Shown here: positions 42,402-53,954 of the stretch, in pieces
Layout: each line of letters opens with the position of its first letter
Position numbering within the stretch: the first letter of the stretch is position 1
Assembly (NCBI GenBank): GCA_001466705.2
Contig: LATX02000011.1
Coordinates: 62,001 to 126,000, forward strand
Length of the DNA: 64,000 nt
Direction: 5' to 3'
Source: Moniliophthora roreri
Taxonomy: Eukaryota > Basidiomycota > Agaricomycetes > Agaricales > Marasmiaceae
Program-made: the position numbers and the translations under genes
The notes under the pieces: generated by a model
Database searches by the model: none
Told to the model about the DNA's origin: nothing
Seen by the model: only the letters and a program-made list of their open reading frames with translations

Positions 42402-42474
42402 CAAGAATGAGGTGACTCGAACACCTACGATTGATTTTGGAGATCAACATACTGACCAATTATATTACACTCTT
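42402..42474 (-). tRNA. trnW(cca): tRNA-Trp (CCA)
   Basis: Acceptor AAGAGTG/CATTCTT. Anticodon arm TTGAT-CTCCAAA-ATCAA gives CCA. T-arm AGGTG-TTCGAGT-CACCT. A CCA anticodon would normally read only UGG, yet TGA is the common Trp codon in this window, so either C34 is altered or another tRNA reads UGA. Confidence 0.9.
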
Positions 42475-42933
42475 AAAATTATTTTATTTTACTTACACTA
42501 ACTTGTTTATATAATTTTAATTTTAATTTTAAGATTAACCTGATTAGGTTAGCTAACTAACTAATAATATTTGTTTACTTTATCTTTTCTTTATATCTTA
42601 ATTAAAAGTTAATATAGTCTGCTGTAGGTGTTGCTTGCATTCCTTCCCCCTGCTAAGAAGAAAGCCCCTTCATCCCTAGCAGTTGCGGAGCTAGGAAGAA
42701 GCTAGTGAGGGAGCGCTTTCTTGCGAAGAAGAAGCAGGGAACTCTTCTTCTGCTGGGTAGAGGAGCAAGGGAAGAAAAACTGCATGTTTGCGTATAAAGC
42801 AACACCCAAATATACTTTTACTATATACTATCAATTTTTTTCTTGCTTCGCTTGGTACAATTCTTCAAAGGAGCAGGGAGGAAGAAATTTAGAAATTAAA
42901 AAGCTATTTTTTGTTTATTTTTGAAAAGGTATA
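42475..42933. other. Spacer with GC-rich clusters
   Basis: GC-rich clusters at about 42640-42775 and 42843-42885 (gttgcggagctaggaag near 42677). No gene seen. Confidence 0.6.
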
Positions 42934-43006
42934 GGGTAAAATCAGAGACTTGAACTCCAAATATCGTCGCCACAAGACGTTGTTTTACCATTAAACTAAT
43001 CTTACC
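42934..43006 (-). tRNA. trnH(gtg): tRNA-His (GTG)
   Basis: Acceptor GGTAAGA/TTTTACC. Anticodon loop TTGTGGC gives GTG. T-loop TTCAAGT. One A-A mismatch in the anticodon stem. Confidence 0.87.
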
Positions 43007-44122
43007 TCTTTTAGATATAAAAATTTTTTTTAGTTATATTTATGACTATTATAATATTTTTTTAAATTATAAAAATGATTAAACTTAATATATTATCTAA
43101 TATTAACGCTAAACCTAATCTTATTAAAGTAAATAAAAAAGGATAAAGCCGTATAATACTTACACCTTACGGTTGCGGAGGGGTGCGGAGGGAGCAGCTG
43201 CACTCCTTTATTTAATAAGAAAAAATTTTAGATAAATATAAAACAATAAAATTATATTATAATTTAATAATAAATTTAATAATTATTTGTTAAACGCTGG
43301 GCTTTAAATATTATATTTTATTTTTTGTTTATTTTAGTAAAGCATTATTAAGCTTCATTAATCAACAGTAAGCATTAAGTAATACTAGCTAAAGATAAAT
43401 AAATAAACTATAAATTCTTCTCCCCGCTTGCGGAGCTAGCAAAGTTTCATGATTAAAAATAAAATCTATGGATCAGTATAAAAAAATCTAATTTATTAAA
43501 ATTAGTAAAAATATAAATACTGGTTACAAAATTATAAAATTATTGGTTTTTTTTATAAATTATATAAAATTAAATATAATTATTTAATTAAATTTAGATA
43601 TTTTTAATTATAAAAATTTTGTTTTTAAATGATAAATAAAAGATCTTCTAACGATTTACCTTATTTAAATATTAATTAATCATATTAATATAATTTCTTA
43701 CTAACTAATTACTAATTAAACAGTTATTAATCAGTAATTATACATAAATTAACAATTATTAAGAAGTTACTAAGGAAGGATTTCCACAGCTTGTTCCATC
43801 CTTCATAGTTTAATGGAAATATGCACTGCTAAAGCTAGAAAATAAAGTATTAATCTCTCGCCTGCACAGCTGTTCTTCCCGAAGGGAGGAAATATTTAAT
43901 CATAATAATAAAATCATTTGCTGCAGAGCAATTCCTCCTTCCAATCTTTTTTAAATAGATATATAAAAATAATAATTAGATTATTATCTGCGTTATCTTT
44001 AAAAATCAGAAGGTTTTTATTATATTTTAATTATTAAATATTGGCTTCCCTGCTTCTTATTCTTGGAACAGTAGCTAGAAGGGAGGAAGAAAGCGCTGAG
44101 CAGAAAAGATTAATCAGTTTTT
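43007..44122. other. AT-rich spacer between trnH and the cox2-overlapping ORF
   Basis: Over 1 kb, mostly A and T. Small GC-rich patches near 43165-43205, 43420-43445, 43855-43890 and 44040-44095. No gene seen. Confidence 0.6.
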
Positions 44123-44728
44123 TTATTCACCTTTTTCTTCATCAAAATCTTCTATATCTGTATCATAACCTTCATCTTCCGAAGTATAATAAATTTCATC
44201 TGAATTATCTATTATTGCTTCGCTTGGTACAGGAGAAAGAGAATCATTAGAATCTCCATCCGAAGTACTATATCTATCACTATTACTTTCACTATAAGGT
44301 GGACTATCACTAAAATTAAAATCATCTAATTCAATTTAAGTTCAATAATTTTCATCATCATTATTGTTTGGATCAGGAATAGGATTATGATTGTTAGGAT
44401 TATTTTGATTAAAGTTATTATTAGAAGAGTTCGATTCAGATGAAGATTCAAATACAGAATTATATTGATTATCAGAATTACTTGCATTCAATATTCTCAT
44501 ATCTAAATATTCATTAAAATTATCTAAATAATATAGATCATTAAAACTAGCTAAAAAATTAACAATATATATTTCAGATTTATTTATATCAATATGTAAT
44601 ATAATAAAAATAATAGGTCTAAATAATAGAAGATAGACAAATAAATAAAATCAAAATTTTTTTATAATTAAATCTATAGCAAAAATTTTTAAACTAAGAT
44701 TGAGAGTCCAATCATACAAGGAATTCAT
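44123..44728 (-). pseudogene. Plasmid-type membrane protein with acidic Asn/Ser tail, overlapping cox2 (copy 3 of the single-membrane type)
   Basis: Starts with an ATG inside the cox2 3' end (44728, [19 protein letters not shown]), 35 bases before the cox2 stop. One membrane segment follows (FYLFVYLLLFRPIIFIIL), then a Ser/Asn-rich stretch (SVFESSSESNSSNNNFN). A TAA at 44338-44336 interrupts it after NNDDENYWT. The same frame then continues with acidic sequence (IELDDFNFSDSPPYSES; SEDEGYDTDIEDFDEEKGE) to TAA at 44123. A GC-rich word (gtaccaagcgaagca) lies in frame near 44220. Layout resembles the genes at 34381 and 60891. The 130-aa upstream part could still be made. Confidence 0.6.
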
Positions 44729-45446
44729 TGCTTGTTACTGCTTCAACCGCAATAGGCATGAACCCGTGCCAAACACCACAAATTTCTGAACATTGACCAT
44801 AAAATGTCCCAGTTCTCTCGGCAAGAAATGAAGCTTGATTCAGTCGTCCAGGTACACAATCTAATTTTAGTCCTAAAGATGGTACTGCAAAAGAGTGGAT
44901 TACATCAGCACCTGTTACAATTAATCTAATATGGCAATCTACTGGTACTACTAATTTATTATCAACATCTAATAATCTAAATTGACCTAATTCTAAATCT
45001 GATTCAGGAATCATATAAGAATCAAAATCTATAGAATCTCCACTTTCAGTAATAAAATCACTATACTCATAAGACCAATACCATTGGTGACCTACTACTT
45101 TAATAGTTAATGTAGGAGATAATACTTCGTCCATCAAGTATAATAATTTAAATGAAGGGAAAGCAATTGCGATTAAAATTAATGCAGGAGTAATAGTCCA
45201 TATTAATTCTATAACTGAACCGTGTGTTAAATATTTGTGTGCTATAGGATTTTTTTTATCATTATAGTAATAAATTATTGAGAAAAGAACTCAAAAAACA
45301 GAAAAGCTTATTAAAACTAAATAAAATCCTACTGTATTGTGTAATGTAACAATACCTGTAAATACAGGTGCTGCACTATCTTGAAAACCTAATTGTCATG
45401 GTTGAGCTGCATCGTTAAATATAGTATTAAAGAATAATTGAGTCAT
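44694..45446 (-). CDS. cox2: Cytochrome c oxidase subunit 2
   Basis: Complex IV subunit carrying the CuA site, 250 aa, intronless. Starts [20 protein letters not shown] and ends WLDSQS at TAG. Two N-terminal membrane segments are present. The CuA domain is intact: [28 protein letters not shown] and [17 protein letters not shown]. Its last 35 bases overlap the start of a decayed ORF in another frame. Confidence 0.97.
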
Positions 45447-46083
45447 TTTAATTTAAAAATTTTTGTCAGTCTTAATTTACTGATTCATCTTTTTTATTAT
45501 TAAAAAAAATAGATGCAATAAGGCTATGCACTGCGCAGCCCTCAATCACTCTTATAATAAGAGCGCTGCACCGCTGTGCAGCAGGGCGGCAAATAAATTT
45601 TAGATTAATAAAAATAAAAAATAGAATTTAAACACCAATTCTACTATTTAATCAATTAAGAAATTAATTATCCCATCCTCCGGAGCTGCGAAGCTGCGGA
45701 GCTGCGGAGCTTCTTCTTGCTCAGCCCACCAACTACTGGTTAAGGCTGGCCAGTATAGGATCGGAGCAAGGCAAGAAATAAAAAGATTTGATTACTTAAT
45801 TGATTCACAAACTTTTAGCTAACTTATTTAAAATTTTAACTTAGAAGGGGAACGATGCCCTAAAATAAGCAGTGCCGCTTCAGGCTAAAACTTGATAAAG
45901 TAGAGCTGAGTTATAAGATAGAATGGTATCTTAAGATTAATCTTTGGCTTATAATTCTCATATTACTTAAAAATGAATAACGAATGATAAGATGTACGTC
46001 CGCTGCGAAGCGCTGCTATTTTATAAGCGCGGTGCATAAATAGCTGCTCTATCAGTGATAATAATTATTTAAGGAATATGATC
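45447..46083. other. Spacer upstream of cox2
   Basis: GC-rich clusters at about 45520-45595 and 45675-45775. No gene seen. Confidence 0.6.
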
Positions 46084-46084
46084 T

Positions 46085-46165
46085 AAGAAGTAAAGGAATT
46101 GAACCTTTATAAATTTGATTATATCTTTATAATCAAATTTATAATTTACTCATAAATTACTTCTT
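46085..46165 (-). tRNA. tRNA-like gene with a perfect 14-bp hairpin in place of the anticodon arm
   Basis: Acceptor AAGAAGT/ACTTCTT, D-arm AATTT-ATGAGT-AAATT and T-arm AAAGG-TTCAATT-CCTTT are good. Between D-arm and T-arm, ATAAATTTGATTAT pairs perfectly with ATAATCAAATTTAT around the loop AAAGAT, so no 7-base anticodon loop can be drawn. Other folds give a TTATAA stem with loop ATTTGA. It could be a class II tRNA (Ser or Tyr type) changed by slippage, or a relative of the plasmid tRNA-like elements. Confidence 0.5.
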
Positions 46166-47115
46166 TTTAATTTATATAGGTAAAGCTTGCTCCGCAGATA
46201 AGAAGATAAAAAGGTAAGGAAATGATCATATTCTTTCAACTACGCTGCCTTTCCCTGCTCCGCGCTTATTCCTGCTTAGCTCCCTGCTCCGCTTCCCTAG
46301 CTTAGCAACAAAAGGGAAGGGAAGGGAAGAATAAAGCTCGCTTTTCCTAAGAAGAAGAGGGGAAGCGCTTTCTGTTCTTTGCGGAGAAAGAAGAAGCATA
46401 AGCAGGGAGGGGAAAATTAACGAAAAAAAAAAAGATGTAAAAGTGAAAGTGTAAAGTGCGTACTCAACGCAGTTTCATCATACATAGAAAAATCATAGAA
46501 ACGCTGCTGCCTACTAGTTTAATCTTTATTAAATTTATATTAATCACTCAATCTATCTACACTGAGCTGCTCCGTATGAAAGCATACCATACTAAGATAG
46601 GATATTTGATGAAGATGAAAAGCTCCTGCTGTGAAGCGCTGCAAGACTCCACACTATCCTTCCTTCCCTTCTTCCCTCCCTCCTTCCGCAGGAGCCGAAG
46701 GGAGGAAGCTAGCGCTTTCTTTTCTTTACGGAGCAAGAAGAAGCAGAAGGAGGGAGGGAAGGAGGTGCCTTCATGTACCAGCGACTATCCCTTCCTTAGG
46801 AAGTAGCTCGGAGTGGGTGGCACAAAAATAATTATAATATGTGCCTAAAATAATTACTAATTATTAAAGGTAATTGTAGATTTTAAAAATTTTATTAATT
46901 TAAATAATATAAAATAAAATGGGGGTTTAATTTAATAAATTAATTTTAAATAAGATTTTATTAAACAATAGTTATTCTAATTAATTTTAGTATATATTAA
47001 GTTAATAGGAAAAAAACGATCATTCTCTTTCTAAAGCTACAGATAGCTGCGCTTCGCAGAAGCGCGGAGCAGAGAAGGTTGCTGCCCTGCACTCTTAAAT
47101 AAAACTAATTATCAC
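46166..47115. other. Spacer downstream of cob with GC-rich clusters
   Basis: GC-rich clusters at about 46245-46415, 46615-46815 and 47040-47090. No gene seen; open frames here are only read-through of the clusters. Confidence 0.6.
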
Positions 47116-50100
47116 TTATACCAAATCCTTTACTAAAGGCGAATTTTTTTCATTTTCAATTAATGTAAGATCTAATAAAGTATTTTCAATTAATCCTATT
47201 AAAGGTACAATAATAAAAAAGTGAGCAAAATAGTAAGCTGTAGAAAATTGTCCTATTTGTAGATATGGATAATCAGGGTGTTGTGAACCAATCCACAATA
47301 ATACTACAAAATCAACTACAAAAAGCCAGAAAGCAAATTTCATTAAAGGTCTAAATTGAGTACTTCTTACTCTAGATATATCTGTTATAGGTAATATTAA
47401 TAATATTAATAATGAACCAAACATTGCAACTACTCCAAGTAATTTATTTGGAATACTTCTAAGTATAGCATAGAATGGTAAAAGGTATCATTCAGGAACA
47501 ATAGAAGCAGGAGTTACCATTGGATTAGCAGGGATGTAATTATCACTGTGACCTAATGCATTAGGGTAGTAAAATACAAATATAGATAATACTAAAAAGA
47601 ATGCAAATATTGTTACTAAATCTTTAAAAATAAAGTAAGGATAAAATGCTAATCTATCTCCAGCTCCAGATATACCATTAGGATTATTTGAACCATGGAT
47701 ATGAAGAGCAATTAAATGAGCTACTGCTAAAGCAGCTAATAAAAATGGTAAAATATAGTGTAATGAGAAAAATCTATTTAATGTAGCATTATTAACTGAG
47801 CAACAGTGTTGATAACCCCGTTATAAGTTTAATATCACTTAAAACTCTCGTTATACTCAATATGTTTCCATATTGTTCGGACTATTTCATAATCTTAATA
47901 ATTTTTAATTTTTAGTTAATATGTATCAGGAATATTTATTTTTTTATTATATCTTGTTATAGAACGAAGTTCTTTAAGTCATAATAGATATTGTAATTTT
48001 TTAAACCCCATTAATTGTACAGGAGCTTTTTGCATAAAATTTATTACATTTTCTATTGATCTTACACTAGAAACTTTTATTCTAAAACAATTAGTATTAT
48101 CTCTATGAACCTTTTGTGTAAAAGATAAATATTTACAAATGGCTAATATTAAAATCTCACCATCAGTCTGTGAAACTTCAAAACTTGCTATTAGAGAAGT
48201 ACTAGAAATAGGTTTATATATACTAAAGCAACCCTCAGCTTCTATAAATCCTACTAATCAAGCTGAAAAGTAATTTAGATTTATAATAGATTCTACAGAA
48301 TTTAAAGGAATTGTAGGTCTAATATAATTACTATTAAAATCCTCGGAATATATGATTCCTTTTAAGAGATTATCTTTAAATCTTAAATAATCATATTGTT
48401 TATTAGAAATTAAAGGATATTTATCAAATATTGGTAGTATGAGATCTTTCAAATGAGTTTTATTTCTAACTCTTAAAATAACTGTATTACTTCTTCCCTC
48501 TGTATTTCTAAATAAAACTGTTCCTATTCCTAAAATATTTTTTATTTTATATATTAGTTGAACATCTCTTACAGCTAATTCTATACCAAATTCATAAGTT
48601 AAATATTTACCTTTTTTTGATATAGAAAATCAACCATCTCCTTCAATCATACCAACTAATCAAGCATATTTATTAAGATTTTCTGCGTTTAGTCTCTGAG
48701 AGACTTCGAAATAAGATTTTTTTCGAATCCCTGCTGGTTTTATTATTGACATTAGCTTCTTCACAAATATATTAGAATTATATCTGTATCTAATGTCTAT
48801 ATTTGAATACGTTCCAGCATTAAGCAGAATTTGCATTACAATATCACTATTGTATGGCTCTTCAGTCAATAATTGACTCAAGCCTCCTCAGATTAACTCT
48901 ACTATATCTTGTCCAAATACAGGTATAGCTGATAGTAAGTTAGTAATTACTGTAGCCAAATCTTTAATTTACTTATTCTAGCTATAGTAAGCTTTTAATG
49001 TTTAAAACAAGCAAACCATGTACTTTATATTTATCTTTATAAAAATAATTGTAATCTAATACAATATAAAGCCTTGTGTATCATTATAATTTTATAATGA
49101 AAGAAGATTCCGACTGTACATTAAGCATCATTGCAGACACCCACCGATGGACCAGTCTGTAGCGATAGTTTACTCTACCGACGGTCTTAATGCTAAACAA
49201 ACATCTTTGACCGTATTCATCAGTATCGCTATATGGCTAATTTTATAAATTTTTAGTAAAAATTGCTTTATATAACACCATATAACTATATATAATTTAT
49301 GTTTAATATAATTTGTATTTCATTTCAGGTATTATGTAAGGAGAAACTATCTTTCTGAGATCATCCATAGACTCTTTTCATATGTAAATAATATATTGAT
49401 CTTTAGTTCCTGCTGATTGAACAGAGGATTTAATATTAAAATTATCATTTAAAGCTTTTATAAGGATTAGACACTCATTGTACGAAAAAGAATTAGTACA
49501 AAACTTTAATCCTTTCCCTACTTTAGCTCCGTCATCCATTATTCATATAGCTAATGCTAATGGAGTTAAATATTTACCAATGGATTCCGGTACACGTTTA
49601 ATATTATTTTCATATCACATATCATGAATTCAATTAAAACTAGTATAGGTTCAAGTTGAAAATCTTACTATTTTTCTTATTTTACCTTTAAAACCTAATC
49701 TTTTTGTAGATTCAGGAACTTTAGGATTACAATATCCTAAATCAGATAAAAATTTATGTAAATATAAAATATATTCAACATGAACATCCTCTTGATAAAA
49801 GCCAATTCTAGTACCTAGTCCTTTTAATCTTCTCTCAGCATGAGCATCCCCAAGAAGAGAGCCAAATATAACAGATATAACATCTTTATTATGCGGACCA
49901 ATTCTATAAATACCTTTTAGTCTAATTATATTTTGTTTAATATCTAAATCAATAGGTGTTATTAGTAATAAAGGTAATAACATTAAACATAAATTACATA
50001 TTTGAGGCTTAATAAAGTTACCCCAAAGTGACATTTGTCCGTAAGGTAACACATACAAATTTACTTATTAATGAAAATATTCACAATAAGCTAGAATAAC

Positions 50101-52117
50101 TTTGAATTCGTATATTCTATTAGTTAAATAAATTAACTAAAAATTCCGACTGTACATTAAGCAGCATTTCAGCTACCCATTAGTGACCCAGTCTGTCGCG
50201 ATCATTTATATGACCGACGATCTTAAAGCTGTGCATCCGTCCTGCGCTTTCTCCTTCCCTTCCTTTCTTCTTAGGAGCAAGGGAAGGAAAGCAAGGGATG
50301 CAGAGGAAGGAGCAAAAAACTTCTTTGATCGTTTTCACTAACATCGCCAAATAATCTTAAAAACTATTCTATATCCCTGTCGGGATATACCACTTTAATC
50401 TTTTTTTTTCTATAAAAATTGCAAAAAGATTGTTACTCATGGGACTATGGTTTAATTTACATAAAAATAAAGTAAAATTATACTCCTTTCCTTCCCCTCC
50501 ACCCTTTCCCTTTAGGTGCGGAGCTGTGGCCTGTGGAGGCAAGGGGCAATGGTAAGGATAATGAGTGTTCAACTAAGTCGAACGGATAAGGATGATGGCT
50601 TATGCATAAGAAAAATATTTTACTATTCATTGTCTTTTTACTAATTTTTTTTCTGTCTGTAATGCTCTTCTAATTGTTTTTTCATTACAGTTGATAGCCT
50701 TTGCTGCTTCTAAAATAGTAGGAAATTCACCGAAGATAGTCCCATTCAAATTATACAAAACAACAGGTCTTGTATTTTTTATACATTTATGTTTAGTTTC
50801 ATTTGACATAGGAGGTATATTTAAAGCTTTTTCTCTAATTTTTTCTATTCTTTCTTTAGATAAAGTTTTTCCTCTATTTAAATCACCTATTCTTTCTCGT
50901 CTAACATCACTATAAATATCTTTCATTTTTTGACGATTAATTTCAGTATGTTTATAGCCAAAACTAGAACCTGCTTCAGTTAAAATATTATAATTAGGCA
51001 AAAACAATTTTAAATATTTATCTTCTAAATCTATAAGCTCTTTATTATTTTCTTTGTTAACGACATTAGGATATATTTCTAATATTAAAAAAGAAAAATT
51101 TTCCAATTTATATTTTTGAACTGCTAATTTAACAATTTTGCTACCTCTGAAATAAATTAAATGATTACAGAATCTAGGATAAAATCTATTAGTAGAAGCT
51201 GAACCTATATAATAATCTTTAGTTATTTTGTTAATTATCATATATATACCGCTTAAACCTCTAGTTTCATTTAATATTTGTTTTCTAGTATTTTCTGAAT
51301 TTAAATTTTCAAAAATATATACAGGAATTAAGTCTAATTCTTTAATTATTTCCTTTAATCTATCAGAAATATCAATACTTCTATTTGCAGAACAGCTTGT
51401 AGAATAGCATGCGCTTCTTTCCGTTACATTGCTACCCTCCCTTGATAAGAAGAAAGCGAGGGACCCTTTATTCCCTGCCGGTTTCTGCGAAGGAGCAGGG
51501 AAAGGAAGAAGAGAGACACTTTTTCCTATACTATTTTTGTAATATAATCCCTTATTTAATTTGTTATACTTTAATTTTTTTATAGTATTTATTTTTTGAC
51601 TTCTATTCCAGAAGGAAGCAATTATTTCTATTCCTATAACTATAAAAAATATAGAAATAAAAATAATGAATAAAAGATAAAAATATGAAACACTTAAATT
51701 AAACCATTTTGGGCTATGTTTATAACCCAGGAATCCGATAGCTATCATAAGTATCAAAATAATCACTCCTATAGATCATAATAATACTCTAGGACTTCTG
51801 TATGAACCATAATAAAGACCTCTTCCTATGTGAGCATAAACGAAAAGGAAGAAGAATGAAGCTACATTAGCGTGAACATATCTTATTATTCAACCATTAT
51901 TAACATCTCTCATAATATGTTCTACACTGTTAAAAGCAAAATCTACATGAGGCGTATAGTGCATAGCTAAAAAACAACCACTTAATATTTGTATTACTAA
52001 ACATAGTCCTAATAAAGAACCAAAATTTCACAAATAAGTTATATTAGCAGGTTCAGGTGAATCTACTATATATGAATTATATATTCTAAGTAAAACATTA
52101 TTTTTAAGAAATCTCAT
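47116..52117 (-). CDS. cob: Apocytochrome b, four exons
   Basis: Complex III heme-binding membrane subunit, 396 aa after splicing. Exons: 52117-51725, 50055-50020 (only 36 bases), 48956-48880, 47800-47116 (1191 bases). Joins give [34 protein letters not shown] and [25 protein letters not shown]. All 5' exons end in T and all introns in G. Starts [16 protein letters not shown], ends LVKDLV. Conserved LAMHYTPH and [15 protein letters not shown] in exon 1 and [16 protein letters not shown] in exon 4 are intact. Several Trp codons are TGA. Confidence 0.96.
47801..48879 (-). mobile_element. Group I intron 3 of cob
   Basis: Splits a Phe codon (TT|C) between LIWGG and SVNNATLN. P7-like segments TCAGAGACTAAACG near 48699-48686 and ATAGTCCGAAC near 47885-47875. 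Confidence 0.88.
47916..48879 (-). CDS. LAGLIDADG homing endonuclease in cob intron 3
   Basis: Frame continuous with cob exon 3. Motifs [14 protein letters not shown] (near 48660) and [14 protein letters not shown] (near 48258). Repeats end in [14 protein letters not shown] and [18 protein letters not shown] at 47916. It appears intact. Confidence 0.88.
48957..50019 (-). mobile_element. Group I intron 2 of cob
   Basis: Inserted between MSLWG and ATVITN. Core near 49240-49105 with GCTTAATGTACAGTCGG, nearly the same as in cob intron 1 and cox1 intron 3. Confidence 0.88.
49303..50019 (-). CDS. LAGLIDADG-type endonuclease or maturase in cob intron 2
   Basis: Frame continuous with the 36-base exon 2. 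Motifs [16 protein letters not shown] (near 49880) and ALAIWIMDDGAK (near 49540) belong to the LAGLIDADG_2 type. It ends [12 protein letters not shown] at TAA 49303, the usual C-terminus of this group. TGA is read as Trp at several sites. It seems intact. Confidence 0.88.
50056..51724 (-). mobile_element. Group I intron 1 of cob
   Basis: Inserted between AIGFLG and YVLPYG. Core with CTTAATGTACAGTCGG near 50161-50146. A GC-rich cluster lies between the endonuclease stop and the core (about 50240-50310), and another at about 50475-50545. Confidence 0.88.
50627..51724 (-). CDS. GIY-YIG homing endonuclease in cob intron 1
   Basis: Frame continuous with cob exon 1. Catalytic region [20 protein letters not shown], then [17 protein letters not shown] and the family-typical [23 protein letters not shown]3-like segment and a C-terminal helix-turn-helix-like [21 protein letters not shown] follow, ending at TAA 50627. 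The N-terminal leader includes a GC-rich cluster in frame (about 51425-51515), giving [20 protein letters not shown]. It appears intact. Confidence 0.9.
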   Translation of the reverse strand, partial: YKHSPKWFNLSVSYFYLLFIIFISIFFIVIGIEIIASFWNRSQKINTIKKLKYNKLNKGLYYKNSIGKSVSLLPFPAPSQKPAGNKGSLAFFLSREGSNVTERSACYSTSCSANRSIDISDRLKEIIKELDLIPVYIFENLNSENTRKQILNETRGLSGIYMIINKITKDYYIGSASTNRFYPRFCNHLIYFRGSKIVKLAVQKYKLENFSFLILEIYPNVVNKENNKELIDLEDKYLKLFLPNYNILTEAGSSFGYKHTEINRQKMKDIYSDVRRERIGDLNRGKTLSKERIEKIREKALNIPPMSNETKHKCIKNTRPVVLYNLNGTIFGEFPTILEAAKAINCNEKTIRRALQTEKKLVKRQ

Positions 52118-53954
52118 ATTTATTTTACTAATCTCCTCCGCAGAAAGAGAATTATTATTTTAATTAACTTTATTAAGATTTTAGCGCAGCATCTTTATTC
52201 CCTTCCCTTCTTCTAAGAAGAAGGGACCCTAACTTGCTAAGGGAGGGAATAAGGAGCCCAGGCTCAAAACTAAAAAATTTCTCCCTGCGCAGCCCTTGCT
52301 TTGCAAGGGAAGGAAGAGGAAGAAGAAGCAGCAGAGAGATCAATTTACCTTAAAAAATTAAAAAAGTTTAATTGATAATATTATAATAAAACCTTTACTA
52401 TAGAATCCATTAGAAAAATAACTAAAACTTTCTAAAATAATTTGCTTTTTAAAGCTGGCCGTACGGAGAGAAGTCTTAGTTATCCACCAGCAGCTAAGCA
52501 GTTCCTTGCTTTCTGTTTACATCTTTAAGATTAGCAGTTGTAAGAGTGAAGAATGTGCACTACCTCCCTTCTGTACCAAGCGAAGCAAGAAGGAGGGAGA
52601 GTGTTGGAGATCTATAAAAATTATCCTTTAGTTAAGATAAGGTATACATTATAATAATATTCTTGATATATAATCAAAAGTTAATAGTAATAGTAAAAAA
52701 AAATTATATGATTATTTTTAATTATAATAATTTGATTAGCCATGCATTGCAAGCAGGCTACACTCAGCAGGACACTAAAAAAAAATGAATAAAGCTAGCT
52801 AAGGGTCCCCCTACTTTGGATACGCAGCTGCAGCAAACAGCCGTAGGGAGGAAGCAGCAATTTTTATTCTTTAATACGTATAAATGCTAATTACTTAAAT
52901 TAACTTCCTTTACTTTTATTAAAAAGTGTACTTGCTTCTTTCCACTCCCTTCTTCGAAGCAGCTGCGCAGCCCTTGCTTTGCTTCCCTTCGGTTGCGGAG
53001 CTAGGGAAGGAAGAAGCAAGGAAACCCCTCCTGCGCAGCTTTTGACTTTCCTCTTTTTCTCTAAATTTAAGTTTAGTTTAATACTTTCAGCTTATTACTT
53101 ACCAGCTTAGTGCGTTTATGCTATCAAGCTATAAATTTACCAATCTACTATGAATGTAAGAAAATCAGCTTTCCCTCCATCCCTCCGGTTACGGAGCTAG
53201 GAAGGAGCAAGGGAGGAGGTATAATGAAGTGTAGACAAATCAAGGTAGGATGCTTCTTCGAAGCAGCAAAAGTGAAAAAACTGAACACTTTTATACGCGC
53301 TACCTTTGAGTGTAGCTGGTTAGCAAATAGCTTTTTTTTTTTAAATTATAATTAAAAATTAAATATATATATAAACACTGTAACAATAATTAATATTAAT
53401 TTTTTAATACTTACTATATAATTTTATATTACGATTCTTTTAATAATGTTGTTTTTAGTTATTCAATTTTTTATATGCCCCCTTTTCCTCTGCTTACGAA
53501 GGATTAAGCGCCACATCCTTCGCTTGCGGAGAAGCGTAGCAAAACTAGAAGGGTAAAATTAATTTCATTTAACAAGAATAAAGTAACTATGTTCATAAGA
53601 TCCACTAATTAACAGTGATAAACAGATAATACTCCACCTTATGAAAATATGAAATAAATTAAGACTAATAGGAAGAATTGCAGATCAGCTCCTTAGCTTA
53701 CTAGATTCTTATTTTACTATAGGGTATAGTAGTATTTTAACTTGAACAATAAAATGCTGCGCAGCCCTTAAAAGTTATAGAGAAGAGTGCTCCTACCTAC
53801 CTAATGGTTAGTAAGCTATGCTGTGTTAGCAAGATTAACCATTTGCTACGCGCTCACCACTCTCCTACACCCTCTAGTGGTATAGGGGTGCGTAGTATGG
53901 CTTTTTTTAAAGTAATATATAGGAGGTACGCGGATTAATAATTATAAAAATTAT
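52118..53954. other. Long spacer between nad1 and cob with many GC-rich clusters
   Basis: No gene seen. GC-rich clusters lie at about 52190-52345, 52565-52605, 52800-52860, 52935-53045, 53165-53222 and 53500-53555. The ttcggttgcggagctaggga word near 52988 is one of the recurrent units. Confidence 0.6.

Noticed and set aside
43078..43149. Small plus-strand ORF MIKLNILSNINAKPNLIK
   Set aside because: Only 23 codons, no context and no conserved family seen.
46456..46831. Overlapping plus-strand ORFs near 46.6 kb
   Set aside because: They are open only because GC clusters lack stop codons; the product is Ser/Arg/Lys low complexity.
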